Assembly (NCBI GenBank): GCA_014904985.1 | Contig: MU129206.1 | Coordinates: 1-55,789, forward strand | Source of the DNA: Hydnum rufescens UP504 | Lineage: Eukaryota; Basidiomycota; Agaricomycetes; Cantharellales; Hydnaceae | Length of the DNA stretch: 55,789 bases | Direction of reading: 5' to 3' | Shown: piece by piece, positions 33,301 through 43,274 of the stretch | Position numbering within the stretch: the first letter of the stretch is position 1 | Layout of the letters: each line of letters starts with the position of its first letter | Program-made: the position numbers and the translations under genes | The notes under the pieces: generated by a model | What the model saw: only the letters and a program-made list of their open reading frames with translations | Databases searched by the model: none | What the model was told of the DNA's origin: nothing

Positions 33301-34318
33301 GGGGCTCGCTTCATGGGTCTTCAGTCTTCATTTGTGACAATACTGTACCTAGAATAAAAAATCCTTAGTTAAAAAATTAAAAGTGATGCAAAAAGAGCAG
33401 CAAAAGCTGCTCTTTTTGCATCGTTGGGGGAACATTACATACCAGCATAGAACCACACACCTGCTACTGCGGGTGGGTGGTTCTCTTCATGCTGCATCAT
33501 CGTTTGCGGGGGTGTTTTTGTTCTGTCAAGGAGTTGTTTCATGGCTCTGCCTTTGTGATGATATCTAGAATAAAAAATCATTCGTTAAAAATAATTAAAA
33601 GCAACACAAAAAGAGCAGCAAATGCTGCTCTTTTTGTGTTGTCAGGGGTACATATCAAGTATAGAACCACACACCCACTACTGTGGGTGTGTGGTTCGTC
33701 TCTTCATGTGGCATGTTGTCATTCATGGATCCCATTTGTGGGCATGTTATCATTCTGGGGGGTTGCTTCATGGGTCTTCATTTGTGGCAATACCTATAAT
33801 AAAATTATATTAGTTAAAAAACGTAAAGTGATGCAAAAAGAGCAGCTTTCGCTGCTCTTTTTGTGCAGCTGCATCTATTGGGGGGGAGGAGACTCACCTT
33901 ACAGTACCACACCCGCCACAGCAGGTGTGGTTCCTGAGCCCACTCATTGGGCAGCCTGTCGTTTGTTTTGGTTTTGACTTGGAATAATAAAGGCTACATT
34001 AGTATAAAATTCATAGCAGCACAAAAAGAGTAGCTTGTGGTACTCTTTTGCGCTATTGTATCTACTGAGACAAAACGTACCTTATGACCACACACCCACA
34101 TCAGCAGGTGTGTGGTCGTGTGGTTGTGGTCGTGCAGTCATGGTCATGCACTGTTGCTGCTGCTGCTGTTGCTGTTGCTGTTGTGTCATGGTCGTGTGGT
34201 CACATTTCTGTTGCTGGGTGTGGCTGCATAGTTGTGAATTCAATGCTGGCAATTGCCAATACTCAAGAAGTGCCCAAGCGCCGGCACTGCAAGCACAGCA
34301 CACAATAGTACCAAACAT
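30373..34318 (-). CDS. Hairpin-exon gene, family-1 arm of copy II
   Basis: The gene starts at the ATG at 34318 (MFGTIVCCACSAGAWALLEY, then QLPALN), passes a CAG-encoded Gln tract (34146-34183) and DHTPADVGVWS, and continues through about ten introns of ~100-110 nt to a TAA at 30373. The order of hairpins is the same as in copy I. The exon at 30790-30620 is open throughout (IEFEAPEMKTTDSRDPQTTR and onward) and ends AQYHMPPSAEVWYKR. A solo LTR (30988-32365) interrupts another exon after GGTTTTCCGT. Function is unknown; the repeated peptide and the Pro/Asn/Met-rich spacers suggest an extended repetitive protein. The N-terminal hydrophobic stretch might be a targeting signal. Confidence 0.55.
30384..34117 (-). 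repeat. Ten intronic and ten exon-end palindromes, copy II family-1 arm
   Basis: Intronic hairpins lie at about 30529-30566, 30833-30873, 32467-32503, 32688-32727, 32892-32929, 33191-33229, 33384-33421, 33602-33641, 33829-33868 and 34015-34055. Exon-end palindromes lie near 30384, 30607, 30910, 32541, 32761, 32976, 33452, 33664, 33903 and 34086. The CTGC/GCAG variant at 32467 matches the one at 23185 in copy I, so module identity is kept between copies. Confidence 0.9.
30988..32365. mobile_element. Solo LTR, 1378 bp
   Basis: It starts TGTTGGAGGGACAAATCC and ends GCTTACA, that is TG...CA. It is flanked by CCGT on both sides (30984-30987 and 32366-32369), and the empty site is visible in copy I (23310-23330, TTTTCCGTACAG on the minus strand). 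No internal region or second LTR with the same duplication is present, so it is a solo LTR left by recombination. It retains many CpG dinucleotides. Confidence 0.92.
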
Positions 34319-34890
34319 GTATATTTAAAATAAATACTATATAATGAATATTTGTCCAGGAAAACCTGAAGAAGGTGATGATAATGAGTCAGAGCCCAAT
34401 AAGGCATGAGATGGCGAATTGCAGAGTGGATTGGGCCACTTCTACACATCCGAATTGGCCCAAATTTAAATATAGTAGTGTTATATATACACTCTACATG
34501 GGCGATTGATTATCTTGGATGATCCTCGCATTTTTCAATTTTTCATGCCTTCAATTCCCTACATAGGGAATTGAAGGTGTGAAAAATTGAAAAATGCAAA
34601 AATCATCTGAGATAATTAATCGCCCATGTAGAGTGTATATATAACACTACTATACTCAAATTTGGGCCAATTCTGATGCGTAGAAGTGGCCCAATCCACT
34701 CTGTAATTACCCATCTCATGCCTTATTGAGCTCTGACTCATTACCATCCTCTTCTTTGGGTTTTCCTGGACAAAATTTTATTATATAGTATTCATCTATA
34801 ATATACATGCTTGGTACTATTGTGTACTGTGCTTGCAGTGGCAGCGCTTGGGTGCTTCTTGAGTATCAGCAATTGCCAGCATTGAATCTG
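34236..34890. repeat. Central palindrome between divergent arms
   Basis: The two halves mirror each other around 34562 (AATTCCCT-acat-AGGGAATT). Working outwards on both sides come an AT-rich stretch, GGGCGATT, AGTGTATATATAAC, CCAATCCACTCTG, TTTTCCTGGACAAA, TATATAGTATT and then the start codon of each gene (34318 minus, 34807 plus). It therefore holds two divergent promoters as one inverted repeat with arms of about 330 bp, with TATA-like words before each start. Copy I keeps only one half. Confidence 0.85.
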
Positions 34891-37800
34891 CATCTTGCTT
34901 CCTATCTCCGCAACCACAACAAGCAACCACCTGAAAAGGCAACCACATGACCATGCACCTGCCACTGCAGGTGTGTGGTCACAAGGTGAGTATTTTTTCT
35001 AGTAGATACAACAGCACAAAAAGAGCAGCAAAAGCTGCTCTTTTTGCACTGCTTTGGAACATCTTACTAACATCTCTTTATTTATTTTAGATTGAGGCCT
35101 CATCCAACACATGATGAGGGCCCAAACAGCCACGCAACATACGGAAACGTGACACAGCAACACAACATCCGGCAATGTGACATCTGGCAACGCAACATCC
35201 AGCAACATGACACAGAAACACAATGCATGATGGCATGACATGGCAACACACCAAACAAAGATGCGATACACAGTAATGTGACACACGGCAATGTGACCTA
35301 TGGCAACGTGCCAAATGAGGCCCCCAGGAACCACCCACCCACCACAGTGGGTGTGTGGTACTATATAATGTGAGTCCCCCCCCAGTAGCTACAGGCACAC
35401 AAAAAGAGCAGCAAAAGCTGCTCTTTTTGCACGGTCTTTGACTCTTAACTAACGTATAATCTTATATTCTAGGTCACCACTTCCTGCACAAACGAATACC
35501 CACACAAGAACCCCCATAACCCCACCTGTCAACACCCAAATGAGGGGACCCATACAAACTGCCGCACATGCGAGCTGGAGTACAGCTCCAGTACCCCACA
35601 CCCCCTGCAGTGGGTGTGGGGTACTACAAAGTAATATTTCTTTTCATTTTTTATTCTTGTGGCACAAAAAGAGCAGCATAAGCTGCTCTTTTTGCACTGC
35701 TTTGGAATTTTTTTTTTACTGACATGCATTATTCTAGATTAGGGCCCATCCAATGCAGGATGATAACCCACGAAACGACGAAAGCCCAAACAGCAACATG
35801 CCACACAGCAATGCAACACAGCAACATGATACATGGCAGCACGATACACCAACGCAACACAGCAATGGGCCAATGATGCGACTGCACCAAAGGCCACAGC
35901 AGCATGCCAAATGAGGGCATGGAATCACACACCCGCCCCAGCAGGTGTGTGGTTCTATATCAGGTAAGTCCCCACTGTTGGAGGGACAAATCCCTACTAC
36001 ATACAAACCCTATCCAAGGATGATTTTCCAAATAAATGAACCAATCTCCATGTCAATCCAGACCTCAATTCCCATGCCGTCATTCATTTGAGAACAAGCC
36101 TGAATCCCATATGCCCAGAATCCATGAATCCATGTCATTCCTTTACCTATACACAAGCCAATTTATTGTTCATCCATGGCACTTCAACAGGCCACCCTAA
36201 ATTCCACCTTTTTATGCCATACCTCAATGTGGCAATAGCAATTCAACTTGCTTGCTTTGTTTGACCTTCAATCAGTCTCCACTTCCGATACACGCTTCCT
36301 GTTGCCTCAAGGGTGACTCTAATGAATTGTGATTATGTAACACAATGGATTACACACCCCGGGCCTTGATTCTGACTTGCGGACTTGTCACATGACAAAT
36401 AAGGGCTAATGCAGCACTCTCAAGGAGTAAATATGGAATATCTCCCTCAGTTTTGATCGGATTGACTCAACAAGATAGCGCCCAGAAAGCTACGATTCAC
36501 ACCCGTCTGACGATACTAAACACGAACCGAAAAAATTAAAACTGCATGTTCCAGGTTGATTTTACTATGTGTTTCATATATCCCTTCAGTATTTTTCAAT
36601 TTTCTCAGTCAGTTTTGATCCAATTCGTTCGGGACAAGCACGCCTAGAAAGCTGTTGACAGTCTGCATCCAATGGCACCAAGGGAAAAATTAGCGGATTA
36701 AAACTCGGCTCTCTACAATTTAACTCCCCCATGTCTCATTCCATTATTGCCTCTGCTTTTTTGATTATTAATGGCAATTATTCTCTGCCCCTCTTATATC
36801 TGACGAAGGGTACGTCTAGGACAACCAGTTCTACCTTTCCCCAAGGGATTCTGTGCAGTAGGAGAGGAGGAATAGCTTGGTTAAGCCATATTCCCCTATT
36901 CTGAGTTGATTTTGGAATATCTCCTTCAGTTTTGAAGCTTTTGACTTTATTTCTTTTTCATCATTTTCGCCTTAACACCACCTTTCTTCTGGTTACCATA
37001 GCATTTTTCTGTGATGTATATTAAGTTCAGGAGATGTGAATTTCTATAGTTTTTTTCCCCCTCCCCAGTTTTGAGGCACTGATGTATTACTGCTGGTTCC
37101 TTGGGTGAATTCCACTAAGACTACTACACTTTGTCTAGGGCCTCAAGAGGATAGCCTTAGGGTGTGGTTTTGTGACCCATATTCATTCTTTGTTCTATTG
37201 CTTGAGCAGGTGTTGCTTACAGCATTAGATTTCTATCCAAAAAGACCTTCCTTCCTTCAAGCCTTAACATTCGGATTGATCCCATGGCCCCTTCTTTTCG
37301 TTCTCAATTCCATATCGCAGACTGTGGCTGGATTCCTCCCTTCATTTCCCACTTACACCACCCCCCTCAGTAGCTACAGCCACGCAAAAAGAGCAGTGAA
37401 AGCTGCTCTTTTTGTGTGGCCCTTATTTCCTAACTAATTTAAAAATAATATTTTGTAGGTTTCAACTGCCCTCACAAACAAATACCAACAAAGAACCCCC
37501 CATAATCCTGCCTATCGACCCCCAAATGACAGGGGACCCATACGAACTGCCATGTGTACGAGCTGGCGTATGTATGCACTGGTGTATGGACAAGCCAGCA
37601 TGCACAGTCCCAGTACCCTACACCTGTGGGTGTGGGGTACAAGGTATGTGTTATGTTTTTTTTTATTTCTTAGTCTTGTGGCACAAAAAGAGCAGCATAA
37701 GCTGCTCTTTTTGCGTTGCATTAATGTTGTACTAACATTGAATCCCTTATTTCTATAGACCCTTGACCAGAACCTGCATGAACCCCCCCTGAACCTGCCA

Positions 37801-38001
37801 AATGACACCCTGGGAACAAAAACTGCAAATGAGCCCCCGCAAATGAAAACCTGCTCCCTTGAGGGAGCGCCCAAATGGAACCAGCCCCGACTGGGGCATA
37901 TGAACCCCACCCGCTGCAGCAGGTGTGGTGGGTATATGCAGGTGCATGACCTACAGGAACCATGCCCCCCCCCCCTGTGGTGGCAGACCCCAGGGGGATA
38001 A
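34807..38001 (+). CDS. Hairpin-exon gene, family-2 arm of copy II
   Basis: The ATG at 34807 opens MLGTIVYCACSGSAWVLLEY. Introns at 34986-35090, 35370-35472, 35631-35737, 35964-37458 (of which 1386 bp is an inserted LTR with its duplication) and 37644-37758 are 103-115 nt once the LTR is removed. Each has a hairpin in its middle. The second exon reads a Gln/Asn/His/Thr-rich repeat (HGNVTYGNVPNEAP) and ends TTVGVWYYI. The exons at 35473 and 37459 share GDPY-LP...RAGV and the exon-end palindrome. The last exon, open for 80 codons, ends RLGHMNPTRCSRCGGYMQVH, with a C-x2-C pair resembling half a zinc ribbon, and stops at 37999. A few TGA codons at likely CGA positions interrupt it. Confidence 0.58.
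34945..37940 (+). repeat. Five intronic hairpins and exon-end palindromes, copy II family-2 arm
   Basis: Intronic hairpins lie at about 35010-35052, 35396-35433, 35660-35700, 37381-37420 and 37679-37719. Exon-end palindromes lie near 34955, 35330, 35598, 35927, 37615 and 37908. All exon-end palindromes sit within about 15 nt of the next donor site. Confidence 0.9.
35976..37357. mobile_element. Solo LTR, 1382 bp, CpG-depleted
   Basis: It is the same family and orientation as 30988-32365, starting TGTTGGAGGGAC and ending CACTTACA, with CCAC on both sides (35972-35975 and 37358-37361). It landed 8 bp after a GTAAGT donor site. Many CpG sites of the other copy are TpG or CpA here (CCGAGGACG there, CCAAGGATG here), so it appears older or more strongly methylated. 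Confidence 0.92.
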
Positions 38002-38195
38002 TATGTATATAATAATAGTAGTAATAATAATAATAATAAATAATCTAGCACAGCCATGGATTGGCCGACAGATGGCCCAAAAACTGAATTGAAATGGCCT
38101 GATTTCAGCTGTAAGGTTTGGGGGACCTCTTAGGTACCATTTTCTGCCCCGAAAGTGGTACCTAAATTTGGTCCCCCCTGTGACTGACCAGCCTG

Positions 38196-38497
38196 AATAT
38201 GTGAAGGTTTAAGGATGAGAGTCACAAGCAATAACTGAGATCATGAAAGGGGAATTCAATTGGTTGACAATATATTCTCAATCTTCTGAAGAGCAAGTGT
38301 ACATCAAGTAACTACTTATACTTCTAGAGATCAAAAGGGTTTATGGATAAAGGGATGTTGAATAAAGGAGGGATGTATATAATAGGAAATGCTGAAAGAG
38401 GAAGGCACAATGGTGGCAAGGGGGAAGGTCACATGATGGCACAATTGGCTTGGTTATTCTGTGTACATAAGCAAGGTTATGAGTATGACTCATAACA
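38196..38497 (+). repeat. Second half of the split solo LTR
   Basis: It begins AATATGTGAAGGTTTAAGG right at the end of copy II, ends ACTCATAACA and matches 55571-55789. With 24299-24461 it makes an LTR of about 459 bp interrupted at TTAATATG, with AATATG duplicated. Confidence 0.87.
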
Positions 38498-39284
38498 GAC
38501 CCCTTGAAGTCAAGGACCACATTATTACAGCCAATCAGAATGCAGGAAATGTTGTTGTAGGCAGTTATTGGCTACAGCATATTCATATCACATGCCAAAT
38601 TGCAGCCTCCCCTTTTCTTTACTGTTCCGGCCCACTCTAGGGCCACCCCCTATTTTACTATATAGCGTAGGTACTGTGTGTAAACCCCCACTGGTTTGTA
38701 CCTCCGCATCCTTGATCTATTGCATGAGGTTCTTTTCTCACAAGGAAACCTGTCGGTGAAAGAACCAATCAGAGAGCAGGAAACAGCGGTGATTAGATAA
38801 TATTGGGCTGGAAGTGACCTTGCAAGCAAGGTAATTTACTGTATGCTGTTAGAGGAAAACTTAATAGGAAGTCGGGAAATCCCGAGCTATACATAGCAGA
38901 GAGGAAGATCGACTGATCACAATTAGCCGCCTACGCAACGTCTAATTGCCTGGGGTAGGCGCCCAGAGAACGATAGAAGAGGTGGAAGGAATGTGTACAG
39001 GCACCATTTTATCGGGAGGATCATTTTCGTGACGGCTAATCATCGTCCTCTAGCTTACATACGCGATTGTCGGATCGGTTAGATACCATGCACCACCACA
39101 AAGACGCCAGGACCAAAACATGTACCCAGACCTATAACGGAAGCTACACGCACAGCCAAAGAAATCTGAATCCCAGACAACACTCATTTAAACACCGAAT
39201 AGATCGATCGATGTATGATATGGATCCATCCAACATCCCGCCAGTCAACCACTTTTATGAGGGGCCACACTACACAGTACAGCT
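38498..39284. other. 3' flank of the TPR gene; part duplicated at 42.57-43.05 kb
   Basis: No gene is recognised. The block 38835-39000 (ATGCTGTTAGAGGAAAACTT, then AGCAGAGAGGAAGATCGACT, then CTGGGGTAGG) recurs at 42567-42600 and 42935-43020, where ~335 bp separates its parts. This supports tandem duplication of the TPR gene together with its 3' flank. Confidence 0.6.
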
Positions 39285-42200
39285 CTATAAGCCAAGGCCA
39301 TCCACTTCCATCTGGGTTTGCAATGCTTCTCTGTGCTGTCCCATGTCTGAATAGCAACTTGAAAGCCTGGACAGTTCAGATGCAAAAGTCTTAGTAAAGA
39401 AGTCAGGGTCCCTCGCCGCGAGGGGTCGGAACAAGTTCACTGTTTCTTCAATTACCGGAAGAGCCTCAGGGATACGATCAAGATTAGACAGAATGTCAAA
39501 GAGGTTGGAGAGTGAGCGCGCCAGGCTGGGATTGAAAGCTCCGGGTTGATCCACCATAAGCAGGCGGTAGATGCCCACAGCTTCTTCAATGGCTCCAAGT
39601 GCTTCTTCATAGCGGCCAAGGGCCGAAAGATGAAGAGAGATATCGTTGAGAGAGTGGGCAAGTTTTGGCCGGAATTCATTGGATCGACTAGCTGCCAGTG
39701 AACGGTATATCTTCGTAGTCTCCTCATTCTTCTCAAGTGCCTCCTGGTGACGGCCAAATTTTGAGAGAGATGCAGAGAGCCGGTTGAGAGAGGAGGCAAT
39801 GTCTGGACGAAATTCACCTGGCCGATCTGTCTCCAGCCGCCGGTAAATGCTCACCGCCTCCTCGATCACCTTCAGTGCTTCCTCATCGCGGTCAAAATGA
39901 GAAAGATTACAGTGGAAGTTGTGAAGAGAGTAAGCAAGATCTGAATCGAATTCATTCGGTCGATCCACTGCTAGTGGCGATAAATGTTCAATGCTTCCTC
40001 ATTTGCCCGAGTGCTTTCACATGGTGGCCACAGTCCAAGAGGCGAACGGAGAGTAGATCAAGAGAGTCAGCGAGAAATGGGCGGTACGTGTTGGGTTGAT
40101 ACGCCACCAGCCGCCGGTATATGCTCACGGCCTCTTCGGCCGCCTTGAGTGCTTCCTCATCGCGGGGAAAATAAGAAAGACTACGGGAGAAGTAGTGAAG
40201 GGAGCGAGCAAGACGTGAATCGAATTCACTCGGTCGATCCACTACTAGTGGGCGGTAAATGTTCAATGCTTCCTCCGTTGCCGCAAGTGCTTCCACATGG
40301 CGGTCAAGGTCCGAGAGGCGATTGGAGAGGCTGTTAAGAGAGAAAGCGAGATATGGGCGGAACACGTTGGGTCGATATGCCGCCAGCCGCCGGTAAATGC
40401 TCACCGCCTCCTCAATCGCTTGGAGTGCTTCCTCATTGCGGTCAAATCGAGAAAGATCAGTGGAGAAGTGGTGAAGAGAGCGAGCAAGATATGGATGGAA
40501 TACATTCGGTCGATCCGCCGCTAAGGGACGGTGAATGCTCAATGCTTCCTCAGTTGCCCCAAGTGCTTCCACGTGGCGGCCAGATTCCGAGAGGTAATTG
40601 GAGAGCTCGTTAAGAGAGGAAGCGAGATATGGGCGAAATATATTGGGTCGACGCGCCACCAACCGCCGGTAAATACTCACGGCCTCCTCAATCGCCTTGA
40701 ACGCTTCCTCATTGCGGTCAAGTCGAAAAAGATCAATGGAAAGATTCTTAACGCTGCGTGCGAGGTGTGGGTGGAATGCATCTGGCTGGTCTGTTGCTAG
40801 TGAGCGGTAAATGTCCACCGCCCGTTCAGTTGCGGTCAGGGCTTCCCTATGGAGACCACATTCCGAACGGCAAGCAGACAGGGTGATGAACGAACAGGCA
40901 CGATCTGGGCGGAATATATCCCGTCGATCTGCTACTAGCGAGAGGTAGAGGCGTAGGGCTTCCTCGGCCCTGGGGAGGGCCTCATCGTGGCGGCCAAGAA
41001 GTAAAAGAGCCTTGGAAAGCTCGGTGAGCGAAGCAGCAAGGCCTGATACGTCTTGTCCCTCCCGGTGCAGACCAACTGCGGCATTCTGGACCTCAAAGGC
41101 CTCATCCGAAAGACCCAAGTCGGACAAATTGAATGATAATTGACTCATTTTGTCTGCCAGGGTGGCCACATCGAGGTCGGCCTGTGCAATATTATTCAAC
41201 TCGTTCAAAAGCCCCAATGTGGTGGACACTGTTTCGCGGAGTTGGGGGCCGGATCCTCGCTCTGCGGCCAGTCCATTCTCCATCCTATAGACCGCTCTTG
41301 GATTTCGGTGGGGGCGGCAAGATCCGATACGACACTCTGCACCGTAAGCTGAGAGATCTGTGTCCTGAGATATGAAACAAAGCGGTTATGCCCAGTTTGC
41401 AGTACAGTAAACACTGGGGATCTGTTCGGTTCTTCATGAGTGTAATCAGGTAGTGGGTTCAAGAACGGTAAGTACCTGCCAGGGGACGTCGGGGTCGCCC
41501 GTAATCCCACTGCTTCCAGGCGAGCTTGCACAGCCACTCCAATCTGCTCGAACATTACCTGACCCGCTGGACGCTGGAGGAGGCTGTGAAGGCTCTGTGA
41601 AGTCAGCGGTGGTGCTGGTGATGGCGCCCCAGATGGTGGTGCTGACGGCGGTGGCGGTGGCGGTGGCGGTGGCGCTGACGGCCCAGCTCCCGATGAGGAT
41701 GACGATGTGCCCTCTCTGTCCTCTTTCCGACTTATTAACACAGATGCACCAGGAAACACTATTGTTCTATTCTGTCCACGACACTGGATATTCTCACAGA
41801 CGCCACAAGCTTGGTGACAATATCAGGAAACTCTGGCTTCACAAGAATAAGAACGTTGAAAAGACACTCACATGCAGCATGTTCAAGCAATCCGTTAAAT
41901 TCTCTCCGTGCCTCAATAGTCCAGCGTTGACTTCATCACGCTTGACATACCTATCCAGCAGGCCCAGGTCAGACCAACGCATTACATCGGCTTTAATTGC
42001 CTTCAAGTTGCTAACAGAGAGAGAGATGAATCTAACGGCCTGGAGAGAGAGAACGAACAAAGATTGAGGGAAACACACCTCTTTAAGGCGAACAGTCTCA
42101 CAGCGGTCGGCGAACCATCAGGGATTGGAATATTGCTCCCTCTCAAGTCCCCCACAAAGAGGTGGAGAAAGTTCATGACCGGGATATAAGGTGCACGCAT

Positions 42201-42480
42201 CCCTCTTTTCCATCGCGCATGGTTTTAACGGCCTCACTTATCTCCGCCAAGACATCCACGACTTGAGTTACTGGTCCTATTAGTGCTCCTGGTAGGGCAG
42301 GAATGCGGACTCGGATCGAAGCCACAGCGAGCGCAGAATTCCATTCCGACCCAGTGTGATCGTTGGGGGAGTCTGGATAGGTTAGCTGGGATCTGGCTGG
42401 AAGATCCGGGCTGATGGACGTGGATCCAGAAGGAATGGAATCCCTGGGTTGGGTGATGGCGTTGGGTCCCTATGTCTTAA
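39285..42480 (-). CDS. Helical-domain TPR protein (kinesin-light-chain-like repeats)
   Basis: On the minus strand, the N-terminal exons (about 42365-41760) give a helical region (SALAVASIRVRIPALPGALI, VVDVLAEISEAVKTMRDGKE, then NLKAIKADVMRWSDLGLLDR and LLEHAACECLFNVLILVKPE). This resembles the N-terminal helical bundle of fungal STAND and MLKL/HeLo-like proteins, which is an inference. A Ser/Pro-rich linker follows (41700), then at least a dozen ~42-44-residue TPR units of the type EEALSIHRPLAADRPNVFHP (41100-39290), a protein-interaction solenoid. No P-loop nucleotide-binding domain is seen between them. Small frame breaks at 39976, 40006 and 42179 are each loss of one base from a run, so the gene may be intact in reality. 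Splice phases in the N-terminal part are not fully consistent. Confidence 0.7.
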
Positions 42481-43274
42481 AGTTTTCCAGAATCTTCTGG
42501 ACATGGAACGTGCTTGAAGGTGATGTGAGGCAAGTTATCCAATACCACAATTAAATAATTTACCATGCTGTTAGAGGAAAACTTATTAGGAAGTGTATGG
42601 ATTATGTAATCAAGGCGAGATTGATCCAATCCAATACATGCACAAGAGCGAGGCAAAGGCTTTGAAAGAGACGATCTGGACTGGAAGCCCGCAATCATTA
42701 GAGCGACAGAAGCAGTCTCTTGACCAATCAAGGTTGGATTGCTATGCGCTGTGGCTTGAGTCGATCGACCGAAGAAAGTCGCTCCGAAGTCGAGTCCTAC
42801 GACTCCCAACCTGCAAGTCAAGTCGCAGGAGCCGGCTCAGACGGACTCAGGTGTGTATTCTTTAACACTAACTGTATTACTATATTTAAAGTCCTTTATA
42901 TATCAATTCTCATTCGCCCGAGCAACTAGCCCTTCCGCGCCTAGCAGAGAGGAAGCGAAAGATCGACTGATCAGAATTAGCCTACGAAACCGTCCAATTT
43001 CCTCCTGGGGTAGGTGCTGAAAGTAAATTAGAAGATAGAAGAGACCAGACAACACCCAGTCAGACTTGGCATAGGTCGATCAATGGGGGAAAGATCCAAC
43101 GAAGGCAAGGGCCACCACATAAAAAACAAATGAATCTGCCTGGCTTCCCCCGTAACACTCCACCCGGCCCAGTCCCAAATATCGGGTGGTTCCACAACAT
43201 AGTGCCGACACGTATGTTATGGTCACCCCATAGAACGTACATCCCGCCAGCAACCACTCTTAGGAGGGCCACGC
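42481..43274. other. Duplicated 3' flank of the second TPR copy; no gene
   Basis: It contains the pieces shared with 38835-39000. About 335 bp (42600-42935) is extra relative to that copy and may be a small insertion, but no terminal repeats were identified. Confidence 0.45.

Larger units (their letters stand above)
29981..38195. mobile_element. Hairpin-exon element, copy II
   Basis: The ends are CCACCTTGGTCAGTCATC (left) and CAGGCTGGTCAGTCA (right, inverted), with nested GGTACC foldbacks just inside (30006-30060 and 38122-38178). It contains two outward-pointing genes (34318-30373 minus, 34807-38001 plus) that start from a central palindrome (34236-34890). Two ~1.38-kb solo LTRs have inserted into it, one in an exon and one in an intron. 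Without them it would be ~5.4 kb. It is arranged as the reverse complement of copy I. When the spacer is turned around, it is flanked by AATATG duplications inside an older LTR, which shows that this sequence moved as a unit. Confidence 0.7.

Noticed and set aside
34140..34190. Gln-repeat protein as an independent gene
   Set aside because: The CAG tract lies in the first exon of the hairpin-exon gene that starts at 34318.
30988..37357. The two 1.38-kb LTRs as ends of one retrotransposon
   Set aside because: Each has its own 4-bp duplication (CCGT and CCAC), and the DNA between them belongs to the hairpin element, not to gag or pol.
18061..37719. Hairpins followed by T runs as Rho-independent terminators
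   Set aside because: The T run is part of the stem and is matched by an A run on the other side; the context is eukaryotic introns with donor, branch and acceptor sites.
17566..38195. CRISPR-like array of regularly spaced repeats
   Set aside because: The repeats are palindromes within spliceosomal introns and exon ends, spacing is irregular, no cas genes occur and the genome is fungal.
39067..39354. Plus-strand 95-codon frame overlapping the TPR gene end
   Set aside because: It overlaps the coding end of the minus-strand TPR gene and has low-complexity His/Thr content.
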